From NCBI GenBank assembly GCA_018372435.1, contig JAHAJA010000001.1:248001-312000 (forward strand): a DNA stretch of 64,000 nucleotides, written 5' to 3'. Source of the stretch: Clostridiales bacterium (GTDB lineage: Bacteria > Bacillota > Clostridia > Lachnospirales > Lachnospiraceae). The position numbers and the translations under genes were made by a program. Below, piece by piece: positions 37,258 through 44,386 of this stretch. The notes below the pieces were generated by a model. That model did no database searches, was not told the origin of the DNA, and saw nothing but the letters and a program-made list of their open reading frames with translations. Positions within the stretch are counted from its first letter, which is position 1; the number at the start of each line of letters is the position of its first letter.

Positions 37258-38955
37258 ATGGATGTGAAGAAAAGATCAAGTAAAGGATTGCTAATAGCTT
37301 TGCTTTTTAGCGTTGCTGCACTTGGCATTGTTTTAGTTTTGTGTACTACCATAGGTACGGGGGCTAAAAAAACAGATCGAACAGATAGTGGAGAAAACTA
37401 CATAGCTTCTGAGACAATTCAAAAACAAGTAATGAAATCATTGAGTATGGATACCGTAAAGACGGTATATGATGAACAGTATCAATCAGCAGTAAAAGCA
37501 AAACTTGATGCATTGAAGAAGAATTATGCTTCTACCTTCAAAGAACCGTTGTTTGTTATGAATCCATTCGGAACAAATGTAACAGGAATGTACGTGTATT
37601 TCAATACAGATGAAGCGGTTAATGTAGAATACACGGTGTCCGTCAGTGATGTATCTATACCTGAATTTACTAGAACCTTATACACCGATGAAGAGGGAAA
37701 TGCGGTGAAGGAACATGAGGGACAAATTATTGGCTTAATTCAAGGTATGACGAATACCGTTACACTTCGCATATATGGTAAGGATAGTAAGTTTCTTGGT
37801 GAAAATACATTCAAATTCGATGTACCTGACTTTGGAACAATTAAAGAACAGCAGTTAAAAGTTACGAGTAAACAAGATAGTAAGAAGTTAAGTGATGGAC
37901 TGTTCGTAATCTTTGGATACGATAGAAGAAATAATAAAGAGCCTAGACATATGCTGTTTTACGATAATGATGGAATTATTCGTGCAGAAGTACCACTTAA
38001 TGTTACCTATGGCGATGTGAATATAGAGTTCATAGACGGTAAGATGTTCTATGCTTGTACAGATGCAAGTTATGCACTAGTGAATCAGGCAGGGCAGGCA
38101 GAGACAATTTATAAGACAAAAGGGTATACTACGCATCACGACTTTGATTATGATGAAAAGAATGATAGAGTGATCATTCTAGCAACCAAGAAAAAGAGCA
38201 AGACAAAACAAGATATTATCTTGTCACTGAATATGAAGACAGGAGACATAGAGGAAGTAGTAGACTTTGGTAAATTAATGCCCGACATCGAAAAAGGTGC
38301 AGTAATATCGAAGGATTCACCAGACAAGGAACAAGTGGATTGGGTACATTTTAATTCTGTACAAGTAGTAAATGGAAAACATCTGATTCTAAGTTCTCGT
38401 GAATTGAGTTCTATTATTCGAATTAATAATTACTATACAACCCCTAAGATTGCTTACATCATCTCGGATCCAAAGATCTATGAAGGAACGAAGTATAGTA
38501 ATTTAGTACTTAGAAAGAGCGGTAACTTTACCTCACATGCAGGACAACATTCTGTTAACTACGTAACAGATGGTTCGTTAAAGACTGGCCAGTATTATTT
38601 GACGTTCTTTAATAATAATTATGCACAACGATTATCCTATCCTAACTTTAATTGGTCCTTTATCAAAGGCGCTGGTACGCAAGAAAAGGATGCGAAGAAC
38701 TCCTATTACTATAAGTATCTAGTCGATGAGAATAAAGGTACGTTTAAGTTGGTAGAGAAAATCAATGTTCCTTATTCGAGTATCGTAAGTAATGCGCAGG
38801 AATATGAAGGGAATCGTGTAATTTGTTCTGGTGTACCTGGAATCTTTGCAGAGTATGATAGTAAAGGTAAATTAATTAGCAGTTATAAGATGAAGGTGAA
38901 ACATCTAACCTACCGTGTAAGGAAGGAAACCATGGAAGGATATTGGTTTAATTAG
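37258..38955 (+). CDS. Aryl-sulfate sulfotransferase (ASST)
   Basis: A 565-residue PAPS-independent sulfotransferase that moves sulfate between phenols. A membrane anchor or uncleaved signal lies at about 10-30, then an N-terminal beta-sandwich, then a six-bladed propeller. The active-site elements of the AssT family can be found in order: TTHHDFDYD, DWVHFNSV, an Arg in SSRELSS, and the catalytic His in SHAGQHSV. AGGAGG precedes the ATG at 37,258. It stands alone between two strong terminators and is cargo of the cotJC element; gut ASSTs act on host or dietary phenols. Confidence 0.85.
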   Translation: MDVKKRSSKGLLIALLFSVAALGIVLVLCTTIGTGAKKTDRTDSGENYIASETIQKQVMKSLSMDTVKTVYDEQYQSAVKAKLDALKKNYASTFKEPLFVMNPFGTNVTGMYVYFNTDEAVNVEYTVSVSDVSIPEFTRTLYTDEEGNAVKEHEGQIIGLIQGMTNTVTLRIYGKDSKFLGENTFKFDVPDFGTIKEQQLKVTSKQDSKKLSDGLFVIFGYDRRNNKEPRHMLFYDNDGIIRAEVPLNVTYGDVNIEFIDGKMFYACTDASYALVNQAGQAETIYKTKGYTTHHDFDYDEKNDRVIILATKKKSKTKQDIILSLNMKTGDIEEVVDFGKLMPDIEKGAVISKDSPDKEQVDWVHFNSVQVVNGKHLILSSRELSSIIRINNYYTTPKIAYIISDPKIYEGTKYSNLVLRKSGNFTSHAGQHSVNYVTDGSLKTGQYYLTFFNNNYAQRLSYPNFNWSFIKGAGTQEKDAKNSYYYKYLVDENKGTFKLVEKINVPYSSIVSNAQEYEGNRVICSGVPGIFAEYDSKGKLISSYKMKVKHLTYRVRKETMEGYWFN

Positions 38956-38960
38956 AGAAA

Positions 38961-38998
38961 TTAATACAGCGTCAGTCATTAGACTGACGCTGTATTAA
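38961..38998 (+). terminator. Perfect 17-bp stem terminator
   Basis: TTAATACAGCGTCAGTC and GACTGACGCTGTATTAA are exact inverted copies around ATTA, 6 bp after the sulfotransferase stop. The U-tract is weak, so it may act in both directions. Confidence 0.75.
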
Positions 38999-39175
38999 AT
39001 ATATTCCATATGTATAAAAAAAAGTACATTATAAAAAAAGTTTTTAACATACCTTATGGGGTTTTATTCATATATATATAGTATAAGAATAACTTTTCAG
39101 AACTGCGTCCATTAAGTCTTCAGGGGATAGTAGTTCTAGATTGTCTTGTATATTATAGTATATGGAGCGTGATCT

Positions 39176-39388
39176 ATGCATAGGAGTATTAATGTAACCA
39201 GACATGATACGTTAGTAAAGGCGTGTCCGAGTATTACAAGAGAAGATCTTTTACATAAGCACCATTTTATCTCAAGTTATCAAAAAGCAAATCTGTATTC
39301 TATGGTGGAGCAGAATAAGATAACAAAGGTCCAATATGAGAAATGTTTAGAAAAGATGAAGGACAAAAAAGATATCAGTAAGGAATAG
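39176..39388 (+). CDS. Small SHOCT-like protein 1 of the cotJC element
   Basis: A 70-residue, basic, cytosolic protein of unknown function. The C-terminal half (LYSMVEQNKITKVQYEKCLEKMK) has the pattern of a SHOCT-like short helical hairpin and resembles the end of the second small protein at 39,885. Both lie directly upstream of the recombinase and could be directionality or recruitment factors; that is speculation from position. Confidence 0.5.
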   Translation: MHRSINVTRHDTLVKACPSITREDLLHKHHFISSYQKANLYSMVEQNKITKVQYEKCLEKMKDKKDISKE

Positions 39389-39417
39389 CATATGCAAGGA
39401 ATGAGTAATACAAGAAG

Positions 39418-39473
39418 AAAAAGATAATCCCACTATACACGGTGCAGGTGTAGTGTAGGGGTTATCTTTTTGT
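39418..39473 (+). terminator. Rho-independent terminator
   Basis: AAAAAGATAATCCC pairs with GGGGTTATCTTTTT, with an inner ACACTAC-like extension. It follows the first small protein gene. Confidence 0.6.
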
Positions 39474-39484
39474 TTCACAGGAAA

Positions 39485-39762
39485 GTTACTGATTAGAGTG
39501 TCAAAAGCTATTTTTAATTTTGATTTCGTCAATTTGCATAAATTTATATACATGTTATATCGAACGTAGTTCACTCACAACGCGCTCTCGCTTGGATGAA
39601 GTTCGTAGTGGTACATAAGTCTCTAAAATACAGAGCCTAAGTACCAACGACTTCATACAGTTGCTCATCGAACTATGTTCGACATAACATTAGTCAAGTT
39701 TTATATGTGCAAATTGGCGAAGGTAAGTTTTACAAGAGGCTTTTGACACACTAACCAGTAAC
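39485..39762. repeat. Large imperfect palindrome, family B copy 1 (278 bp)
   Basis: The terminal arms GTTACTGATTAGAGTGTC and GACACACTAACCAGTAAC are inverted copies (two mismatches), continued by CAAAAGC/GCTTTTG. Inner arms CAATTTGCATA/TGTGCAAATTG and TATCGAACGTAGTTC/GAACTATGTTCGACATA also pair, and a central hairpin is formed by GATGAAGTTCGTAGTGGTAC and GTACCAACGACTTCAT. The core word CGCTCTCGCTT is shared (inverted) with 42,441-42,632. No gene lies in it. Confidence 0.7.
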
Positions 39763-39884
39763 TCAAATGCTAGGAGTAAAAAGGTGGATAGGCAATTTCT
39801 ATGCTCTTTCTGAATACAGGACAAAGGTGAATACATATATTATAAGGTGAGTAGTTTGGTATTGAAGAAGGAGTGAGTAAGGCG

Positions 39885-40055
39885 TTGGAAAAGAAAGAAG
39901 TAATTGTGGAATCAAAAGGTGAGCAGCAAAACACCAACAAGCAAAATACCGATTTTATAGAGGTATATGAAAGTGCCTTACTGTTAGCACTGTTGAAGAA
40001 TGATTTGATCACAAAGGAAGAATATCAGTGGTGTTTGGAACAGTTGAAGAAGTAG
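39885..40055 (+). CDS. Small SHOCT-like protein 2 of the cotJC element
   Basis: A 56-residue protein (60 if the GTG at 39,873 is used). A charged, low-complexity N-terminus precedes VYESALLLALLKNDLITKEE, a SHOCT-like C-terminal hairpin. AAGGAG at 39,868-39,873 is better spaced for the TTG at 39,885. It lies 22 bp upstream of the recombinase gene, so the two are probably co-transcribed. Confidence 0.45.
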   Translation: MEKKEVIVESKGEQQNTNKQNTDFIEVYESALLLALLKNDLITKEEYQWCLEQLKK

Positions 40056-40077
40056 AAATTGTGGAGAGGGAGTAAAC

Positions 40078-41730
40078 ATGATCTACGTTGCAGCGTATTG
40101 CAGGGTTTCTACCGAGAGAGAAGATCAAACCAATTCTTTTGAGAGCCAACAGAGGTATTTTCGAGAATACATAAGACGAACTGATGGTTTTGAACTATAT
40201 CAAATCTATGCAGAGGAGGGGCTATCAGGGACCAGTACCAAGAAAAGAAAAGCCTTCAATCGTATGATTGAAGATGCGAGAGAAGGGAAGTTTCAGATGA
40301 TACTTACCAAGGAGATTTCACGTTTTGCTAGAAATACCCTTGATAGTATCTATTATACCAGAGAGCTTAAGAGACACGGAGTGGGAGTATTCTTTTTAAA
40401 TGACAATATCAATACATTAGACCCAGATGCAGAGTTACGTCTTACCATTCTTTCTTCCATTGCACAGGAAGAAAGTAGGCGTACTTCTGAACGTGTCAAA
40501 TGGGGGCAGAAACGGCGCATGGAACAAGGTGTGGTATTTGGTTCTAGCATGCTTGGATATGATGTGCAGAATGGTCAGATCTATCGGAACGAAGAGGGAG
40601 CGAAAGTGGTATGTAGAATCTACGATAAGTTCTTGTTAGAAGGAAAAGGGACGTATGTGATTGCCAAGGAATTACAAGAAGAGGGAATTCTACCTCTTCG
40701 AGCAAAGAAATGGTCAAGTTCCGTGATCCTACGTATCTTACGTAATGAGAAGTACTGTGGTGATTTGATTCAGAAGAAGACCTATACACCAGATTATCTG
40801 ACCCATGAGAAGCGATATAATTACGGTGAAGAAGAATATGTAGTAATACAAAATCACCATGCCCCTATAGTTGATAGAGAGGTATTCAATCAGGTTCAAG
40901 TAATCTTAGATAGTAGAGCAAAGAAGATAGCTAGTAAGGAAAGAGAAAGCAGTCGATATGCCTTCTCAGGAAAGATTCTATGTGGAGGCTGTGGGAAGTA
41001 CTACATAGCAAGGTCAAGGATTCGAAAAGATGGAAGTACATATCTTGTGTGGAGATGTTTTCATAGAGAGAAAGATGTGGTTGGAAACGATGAGAAGGAG
41101 AGAGTTGGGGATAATATAGATGAGAATAAAAAAGTTGGTAATGGTATAGATAAAGGATGCATATTCTCTTGTATTAAAAATGAAGAGCTTGTGGAGATGA
41201 TTAAGAAAATAACCATACAGCTACCGATAGACAAGAAGAAATTCATGGTTCATATGATGGAACTGTTGAAACGGTGCTTGTATAGGGAGGAAGGTAGTAA
41301 GGAGATACAAGATAGACTTGTGGAGATAGAAGAAGAACAGAAACGTTTATTGCATGCTTATAGAAAAAGCTACATAACAGAAGCAGAGTTTGTAGCAGCG
41401 AGAGAAGAATGTAGGCAGGAGGAAGAAAGGTATAAGAGTATGTCCAGAAGGGATAGCAAGGATAATGCTCTAGTAAGTGAAATTGCTTTAGATATGGCTA
41501 AAGCAGATAATAACAATTTGAACGATAAAGTCATGGAGGAAAGAGTGGAGTCCATTAAGGGGATTTTACAGGATATTATATATGGAGTTGGATTCAACGA
41601 TACGGTTTGTCAAGAAATTGTGGATAGGATTGTCCGTATCGCTTTCGATACATATGATGTATATTATAAAGGATTACCAGGTGGTTGGAGGGTATATTGG
41701 GTAGAAGAGGGGAGGAAAACTGGTTATTAG
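40078..41730 (+). CDS. Large serine recombinase (element excisionase/integrase)
   Basis: A 550-residue serine recombinase: catalytic domain (about 1-150) with nucleophile Ser11 in YCRVSTERE, and conserved arginines and the ISRFARN and QEESRRTSERVKWG motifs. A recombinase domain (about 160-260) and a zinc ribbon (CGGCGKYY, with later cysteines separated by a low-complexity Asn/Asp/Lys/Gly insertion near 345-362) follow, then a coiled-coil region. This is the SpoIVCA/TnpX class. Its stop lies 13 bp before the right junction. It is the best candidate to excise the element and restore cotJC. AGAGGGAG precedes the ATG. Confidence 0.93.
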   Translation: MIYVAAYCRVSTEREDQTNSFESQQRYFREYIRRTDGFELYQIYAEEGLSGTSTKKRKAFNRMIEDAREGKFQMILTKEISRFARNTLDSIYYTRELKRHGVGVFFLNDNINTLDPDAELRLTILSSIAQEESRRTSERVKWGQKRRMEQGVVFGSSMLGYDVQNGQIYRNEEGAKVVCRIYDKFLLEGKGTYVIAKELQEEGILPLRAKKWSSSVILRILRNEKYCGDLIQKKTYTPDYLTHEKRYNYGEEEYVVIQNHHAPIVDREVFNQVQVILDSRAKKIASKERESSRYAFSGKILCGGCGKYYIARSRIRKDGSTYLVWRCFHREKDVVGNDEKERVGDNIDENKKVGNGIDKGCIFSCIKNEELVEMIKKITIQLPIDKKKFMVHMMELLKRCLYREEGSKEIQDRLVEIEEEQKRLLHAYRKSYITEAEFVAAREECRQEEERYKSMSRRDSKDNALVSEIALDMAKADNNNLNDKVMEERVESIKGILQDIIYGVGFNDTVCQEIVDRIVRIAFDTYDVYYKGLPGGWRVYWVEEGRKTGY

Positions 41731-41743
41731 CGATGCTTCTGTA

Positions 41744-41753
41744 GGGACTGAAG
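41744..41753 (+). other. Right junction (attR-like core) of the cotJC element
   Basis: GGGACTGAAG, the partner of GGTACTGAAG at 29,024-29,033. It reads Gly-Thr-Glu in the frame of the cotJC 3' half, the same residues and the same phase as at the left junction. Confidence 0.75.
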
Positions 41754-42088
41754 AGTTAGCCCATATGGAGGTTGTTAGTGCTATATTATATCAGTTGACA
41801 AAGAATCTACAGGCAGACGAATCCAGTGATCTGTTTGCAAGGATGGACTTTTGTGTACCGGAGTTTGAATTTCCGGCATATAACACGAAGGAGAATGTTC
41901 TTATGTTCCTACATGAGGATATGGTTGCAGAACAAAAAGCACAATGCTTATATGAGACCATCTTATCCAATGTGCATGATACGGAGGTAAGTGATCCAAT
42001 TCGATTCTTACGAGCAAGAGAAATTGTACATTATCAAAGATTAGGTGAGGCAATTCAGATTGTGCAGGGAAAGATTGAGAAAGAATAG
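41744..42088 (+). pseudogene. cotJC: cotJC, C-terminal part (interrupted gene)
   Basis: The frame opens at the core (Gly-Thr-Glu) and continues ELAHMEVVSAILYQLTKN up to the stop at 42,088. It contains the manganese-catalase-type ligand segments that the N-terminal half lacks: EELAH, LHEDMVAEQKA and REIVHYQRLGE. DPIRFLRAREIVHYQ is characteristic of CotJC and Mn catalases. The in-frame ATG at 41,765 has no ribosome binding site, so this half is probably expressed only after rejoining. The joined product would be 175 residues, a little short for CotJC (about 190). Confidence 0.9.
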
Positions 42089-42098
42089 AGATTAATAT

Positions 42099-42168
42099 AA
42101 TCTTCACGAATTGTATGTCTATATTGACACTGCGTGTCTACTCTTGACAGACAATTCGTAGAAGATTA
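42099..42168 (+). terminator. Terminator of the cotJ operon (long hairpin)
   Basis: AATCTTCACGAATTGT pairs with ACAATTCGTAGAAGATT, with inner arms TGTC/GACA and GACAC/GTGTC, followed by ATTTTATTT. It lies 10 bp after the cotJC stop. TTGACACTGCGTGTC inside it recurs with one change at about 17,463. Confidence 0.65.
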
Positions 42169-42440
42169 TTTTATTTAAGTTACATATCAATGCCTTCTGC
42201 GTATTATTTATGTTATAGATCTTCAAAGTATATCTACCAACAGTCTTAAATTTCTCATTAGGAAATAAAAGAATTGACAATAGGGTAAGTGAGAATCTAT
42301 ATTGTAAGTGATGAGCTGATAAGAAAAGGGATTGTAGAAAGAGAGTTGAATGAAAAACATACGTTAGTTTAGCCTGCCAAGTAATTAAATTAGATGATTT
42401 TCATTCATTGGTATAAATACAAAACAATAGAAGAAACTAT
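42169..42440. other. Intergenic region
   Basis: AT-rich DNA between the cotJ terminator and a palindromic repeat. I see no gene or clear signal. Confidence 0.35.
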
Positions 42441-42632
42441 ACTTAACTTAAACTTCGCGCTTAAAAAACTTCACTTAGAGTAGATAATTGCTATATTCAT
42501 AAGAAAAACTATCTGAACACGTCAGCACTGTACTGACTACGTGTGAAAGCTAAGCGAGAGCGGGTTTTTCGTTGAATATAGAAGTTAGCTACTCCTCGAA
42601 ATCTTCAAGTGCGAAGTTTGAGTTACTTAACT
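42441..42632. repeat. Large imperfect palindrome, family B copy 2 (192 bp)
   Basis: Arms ACTTAACTTAAACTTCGC and GCGAAGTTTGAGTTACTTAA pair, as do TGCTATATTCATAAGAAAAAC and its partner beginning GTTTTTCGTTGAATATAG, with a central hairpin ACACGTCAGCACTGTACTGACTACGTGT. It shares AAGCGAGAGCG with the repeat at 39,485-39,762. It lies just upstream of the rhodanese lipoprotein. Confidence 0.7.
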
Positions 42633-42655
42633 TATTGTTAAAATGGAGGGTGCAT

Positions 42656-43078
42656 ATGAAGAAATTGTTTTGGGTTATACTACTAATCGTGTTTATCGCC
42701 GCGTGCAATCGAAAAACAATGCAGAAAGGAACAGAAGAAAAGAGTATGAATACTAGTCAAGATATCATATTATACGAACAAATAACTGCTAAAGATGCTA
42801 AGAAAATAATGGATCAACAAGAGGACTATGTGATTCTTGATGTAAGAACAAAGTCAGAATACGATGCAAGCCATATAGAAAATGCCATGTTACTTCCTCT
42901 TGATGATATTGATGAGGAAGCAACAGACATATTACCAGATAAGGATCAATTGCTATTAGTATATTGCCGTAGTGGAGTACGAAGTAAGGAGGCGGCATTA
43001 CAACTGGCGGAATTAGGCTATACGAACATAAAGGAATTTGGCGGAATTATAGATTGGCCATATGACGTAGTGAGGTAA
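42656..43078 (+). CDS. Rhodanese-domain lipoprotein
   Basis: A 140-residue lipoprotein: signal peptide MKKLFWVILLIVFIAAC with the lipobox Cys at residue 17, then one rhodanese domain (about 40-140) with active-site Cys in LLVYCRSGVRSKEA. Surface-anchored rhodaneses carry sulfane sulfur in redox or detoxification reactions; the partner is unknown. GGAGGG precedes the ATG at 42,656. A longer frame from 42,572 begins in the palindrome and was discarded. Confidence 0.88.
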   Translation: MKKLFWVILLIVFIAACNRKTMQKGTEEKSMNTSQDIILYEQITAKDAKKIMDQQEDYVILDVRTKSEYDASHIENAMLLPLDDIDEEATDILPDKDQLLLVYCRSGVRSKEAALQLAELGYTNIKEFGGIIDWPYDVVR

Positions 43079-43081
43079 CCG

Positions 43082-43609
43082 CTATCTTCCATAAGTACCG
43101 CTAGGTGCGTCTTGAAACAGAGGAATCCGAGGAGGATCCACAGTGAATATGACAAAACATAGGATTAATAGAACTAGGAGAATCAACATTATAATTCTTG
43201 ATAACTGGGAACTAAAACAGGTAGTTTGCAGAAAATGATAACTAAATAGATACGCCACAAGAGTACCAAGTATAAAGGTTCCAATATCAGCAATTAGGAA
43301 GTTCTGTCCAATAATCCCAGAGTAGGTGTAATAAGAAGTTATAGTGACTGCGATACCAATCAGTATAGATAAGACTTTCACTGGAAGAAAATTAGGAAGG
43401 TCTTTTCCGTAAGCGAATAACTCGATGATTGTAAATAGAATCATTGGTGTAAACAATAATTTCTGATGCTCCCAGATGCTTTCGTTGATTGGTGCAAGAT
43501 AAGAGATGAACTCATTATTACCCGACCAATCATAAGCAAAATGTAGGAGTGTACCCAAAATCAAGGTAAAGATTGCGCCTGCAATATGCCATAGTTTTAG
43601 ATGCTCCAT
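43082..43609 (-). CDS. DUF6512 membrane protein
   Basis: A 175-residue protein with five or six membrane helices. LHFAYDWSGNNEF and APINESIWEHQKLLF near the N-terminus are typical of the DUF6512 family, whose function is unknown. AAAGGAGGA precedes the ATG. It ends 3 bp from the convergent rhodanese gene. Confidence 0.75.
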   Translation of the reverse strand: MEHLKLWHIAGAIFTLILGTLLHFAYDWSGNNEFISYLAPINESIWEHQKLLFTPMILFTIIELFAYGKDLPNFLPVKVLSILIGIAVTITSYYTYSGIIGQNFLIADIGTFILGTLVAYLFSYHFLQTTCFSSQLSRIIMLILLVLLILCFVIFTVDPPRIPLFQDAPSGTYGR

Positions 43610-43841
43610 AGAAATCCTCCTTTAATTCATACAAAATAATATTGATATATTATTAATTGTAGATTTTATTAAGGCTACATATGCATAATTTTTTATTTAA
43701 TTTATTAATTAGGATTGTCTATTGTGAAAGGTATTATTAAACTTCCTGTAGGACTATAAAAGGTTATATTAGGGAAGGATAAGTTAATATTTCAATTATA
43801 TAGAATTATAAAAAATCAATTATCGATTATAATATAGGATG
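43610..43841. other. Intergenic region
   Basis: AT-rich DNA upstream of the DUF6512 gene, with no coding potential. Its promoter should lie here. Confidence 0.35.
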
Positions 43842-43880
43842 AAGGGGCATTACAAAATAAGAATTTTGCAATGCCCCTTA
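43842..43880. terminator. Hairpin terminator
   Basis: AAGGGGCATTACAAAAT pairs with ATTTTGCAATGCCCCTT with one mismatch. It lies 4 bp beyond the stop of the minus-strand small gene, which it probably terminates. Confidence 0.6.
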
Positions 43881-43884
43881 TGAA

Positions 43885-44034
43885 TTAGATTAAGTTATAC
43901 TCTTTTAATAAACGGTCACGTTCCGCTTGATCCTTTGTTGCTTTTTGTACATCTTCCATGCGATTATCAGCGATTAACTTATCAATAAGAACAGCGACTA
44001 ATTCTGCTAATTGTTTGGTACTCATTTCTTCCAT
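43885..44034 (-). CDS. Small hypothetical protein, 49 aa
   Basis: A 49-residue acidic helical protein beginning MEEMSTKQLAELVAVLIDKL, no known family. The ATG is preceded by AAAGGAGC at good spacing, and the gene has its own terminator, so I consider it real. A longer upstream frame starting at 44,127 lacks a binding site. Confidence 0.55.
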   Translation of the reverse strand: MEEMSTKQLAELVAVLIDKLIADNRMEDVQKATKDQAERDRLLKEYNLI

Positions 44035-44386
44035 TGTTTTAGCTCCTTTAATTAAAGTTTGTATAGTGTATTGTATATAATAGATGGAGGGATTGCAAGA
44101 GTTATAAGTAAACAGAATAAGTAACATAAGTATATATTAACCCTTGGTCATAATTGGTTGTAACAAAAGTACAATCATTTATGATAAAATAAGAGTACAT
44201 GTGACATATTATGAAAAAATACATTTAACTCTAGTTAAAACAGAAATATTGTTGTATGATATAATTATTGTGTGACGATTAGTAGGATAGGCGATAGTGA
44301 AGTTGTGGTACCAGTGCCATGAGCTAGATTACCATAATGTTACTGCAATTAATACGAATCAGATGAAAGAAATAGGAGGAATTCAC
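44035..44386. other. Intergenic region upstream of guaA
   Basis: Contains the divergent promoters of the 49-aa gene and guaA. TATAAT-like sequence at about 44,257-44,264 may be the guaA -10. I looked for a purine-type riboswitch in the 120-bp leader and did not find the conserved core. Confidence 0.4.

Larger units (their letters stand above)
29034..41753. mobile_element. Skin-like intervening element interrupting cotJC (12,720 bp)
   Basis: The DNA between the two halves of cotJC, bounded by the shared core GG-ACTGAAG in direct orientation. It carries a large serine recombinase at its right end, next to the junction, as in Bacillus skin (spoIVCA beside sigK). The other genes are a BMP nucleoside ABC transporter, YjjI/YjjW, an aryl-sulfate sulfotransferase and two small SHOCT-like proteins; no phage structural or lysis genes. 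Excision at the core would rebuild cotJC in frame and release a circle. Developmental excision in the mother cell is inferred from the architecture and from the gene that is hit. Confidence 0.85.

Noticed and set aside
42572..42655. N-terminal extension of the rhodanese gene
   Set aside because: It starts inside the palindromic repeat, and the ATG at 42,656 has a good ribosome binding site and a proper lipoprotein signal.
44270..44386. Purine-type riboswitch upstream of guaA
   Set aside because: I looked for the conserved three-way junction core of guanine/adenine aptamers and did not find it; only a weak hairpin is present.
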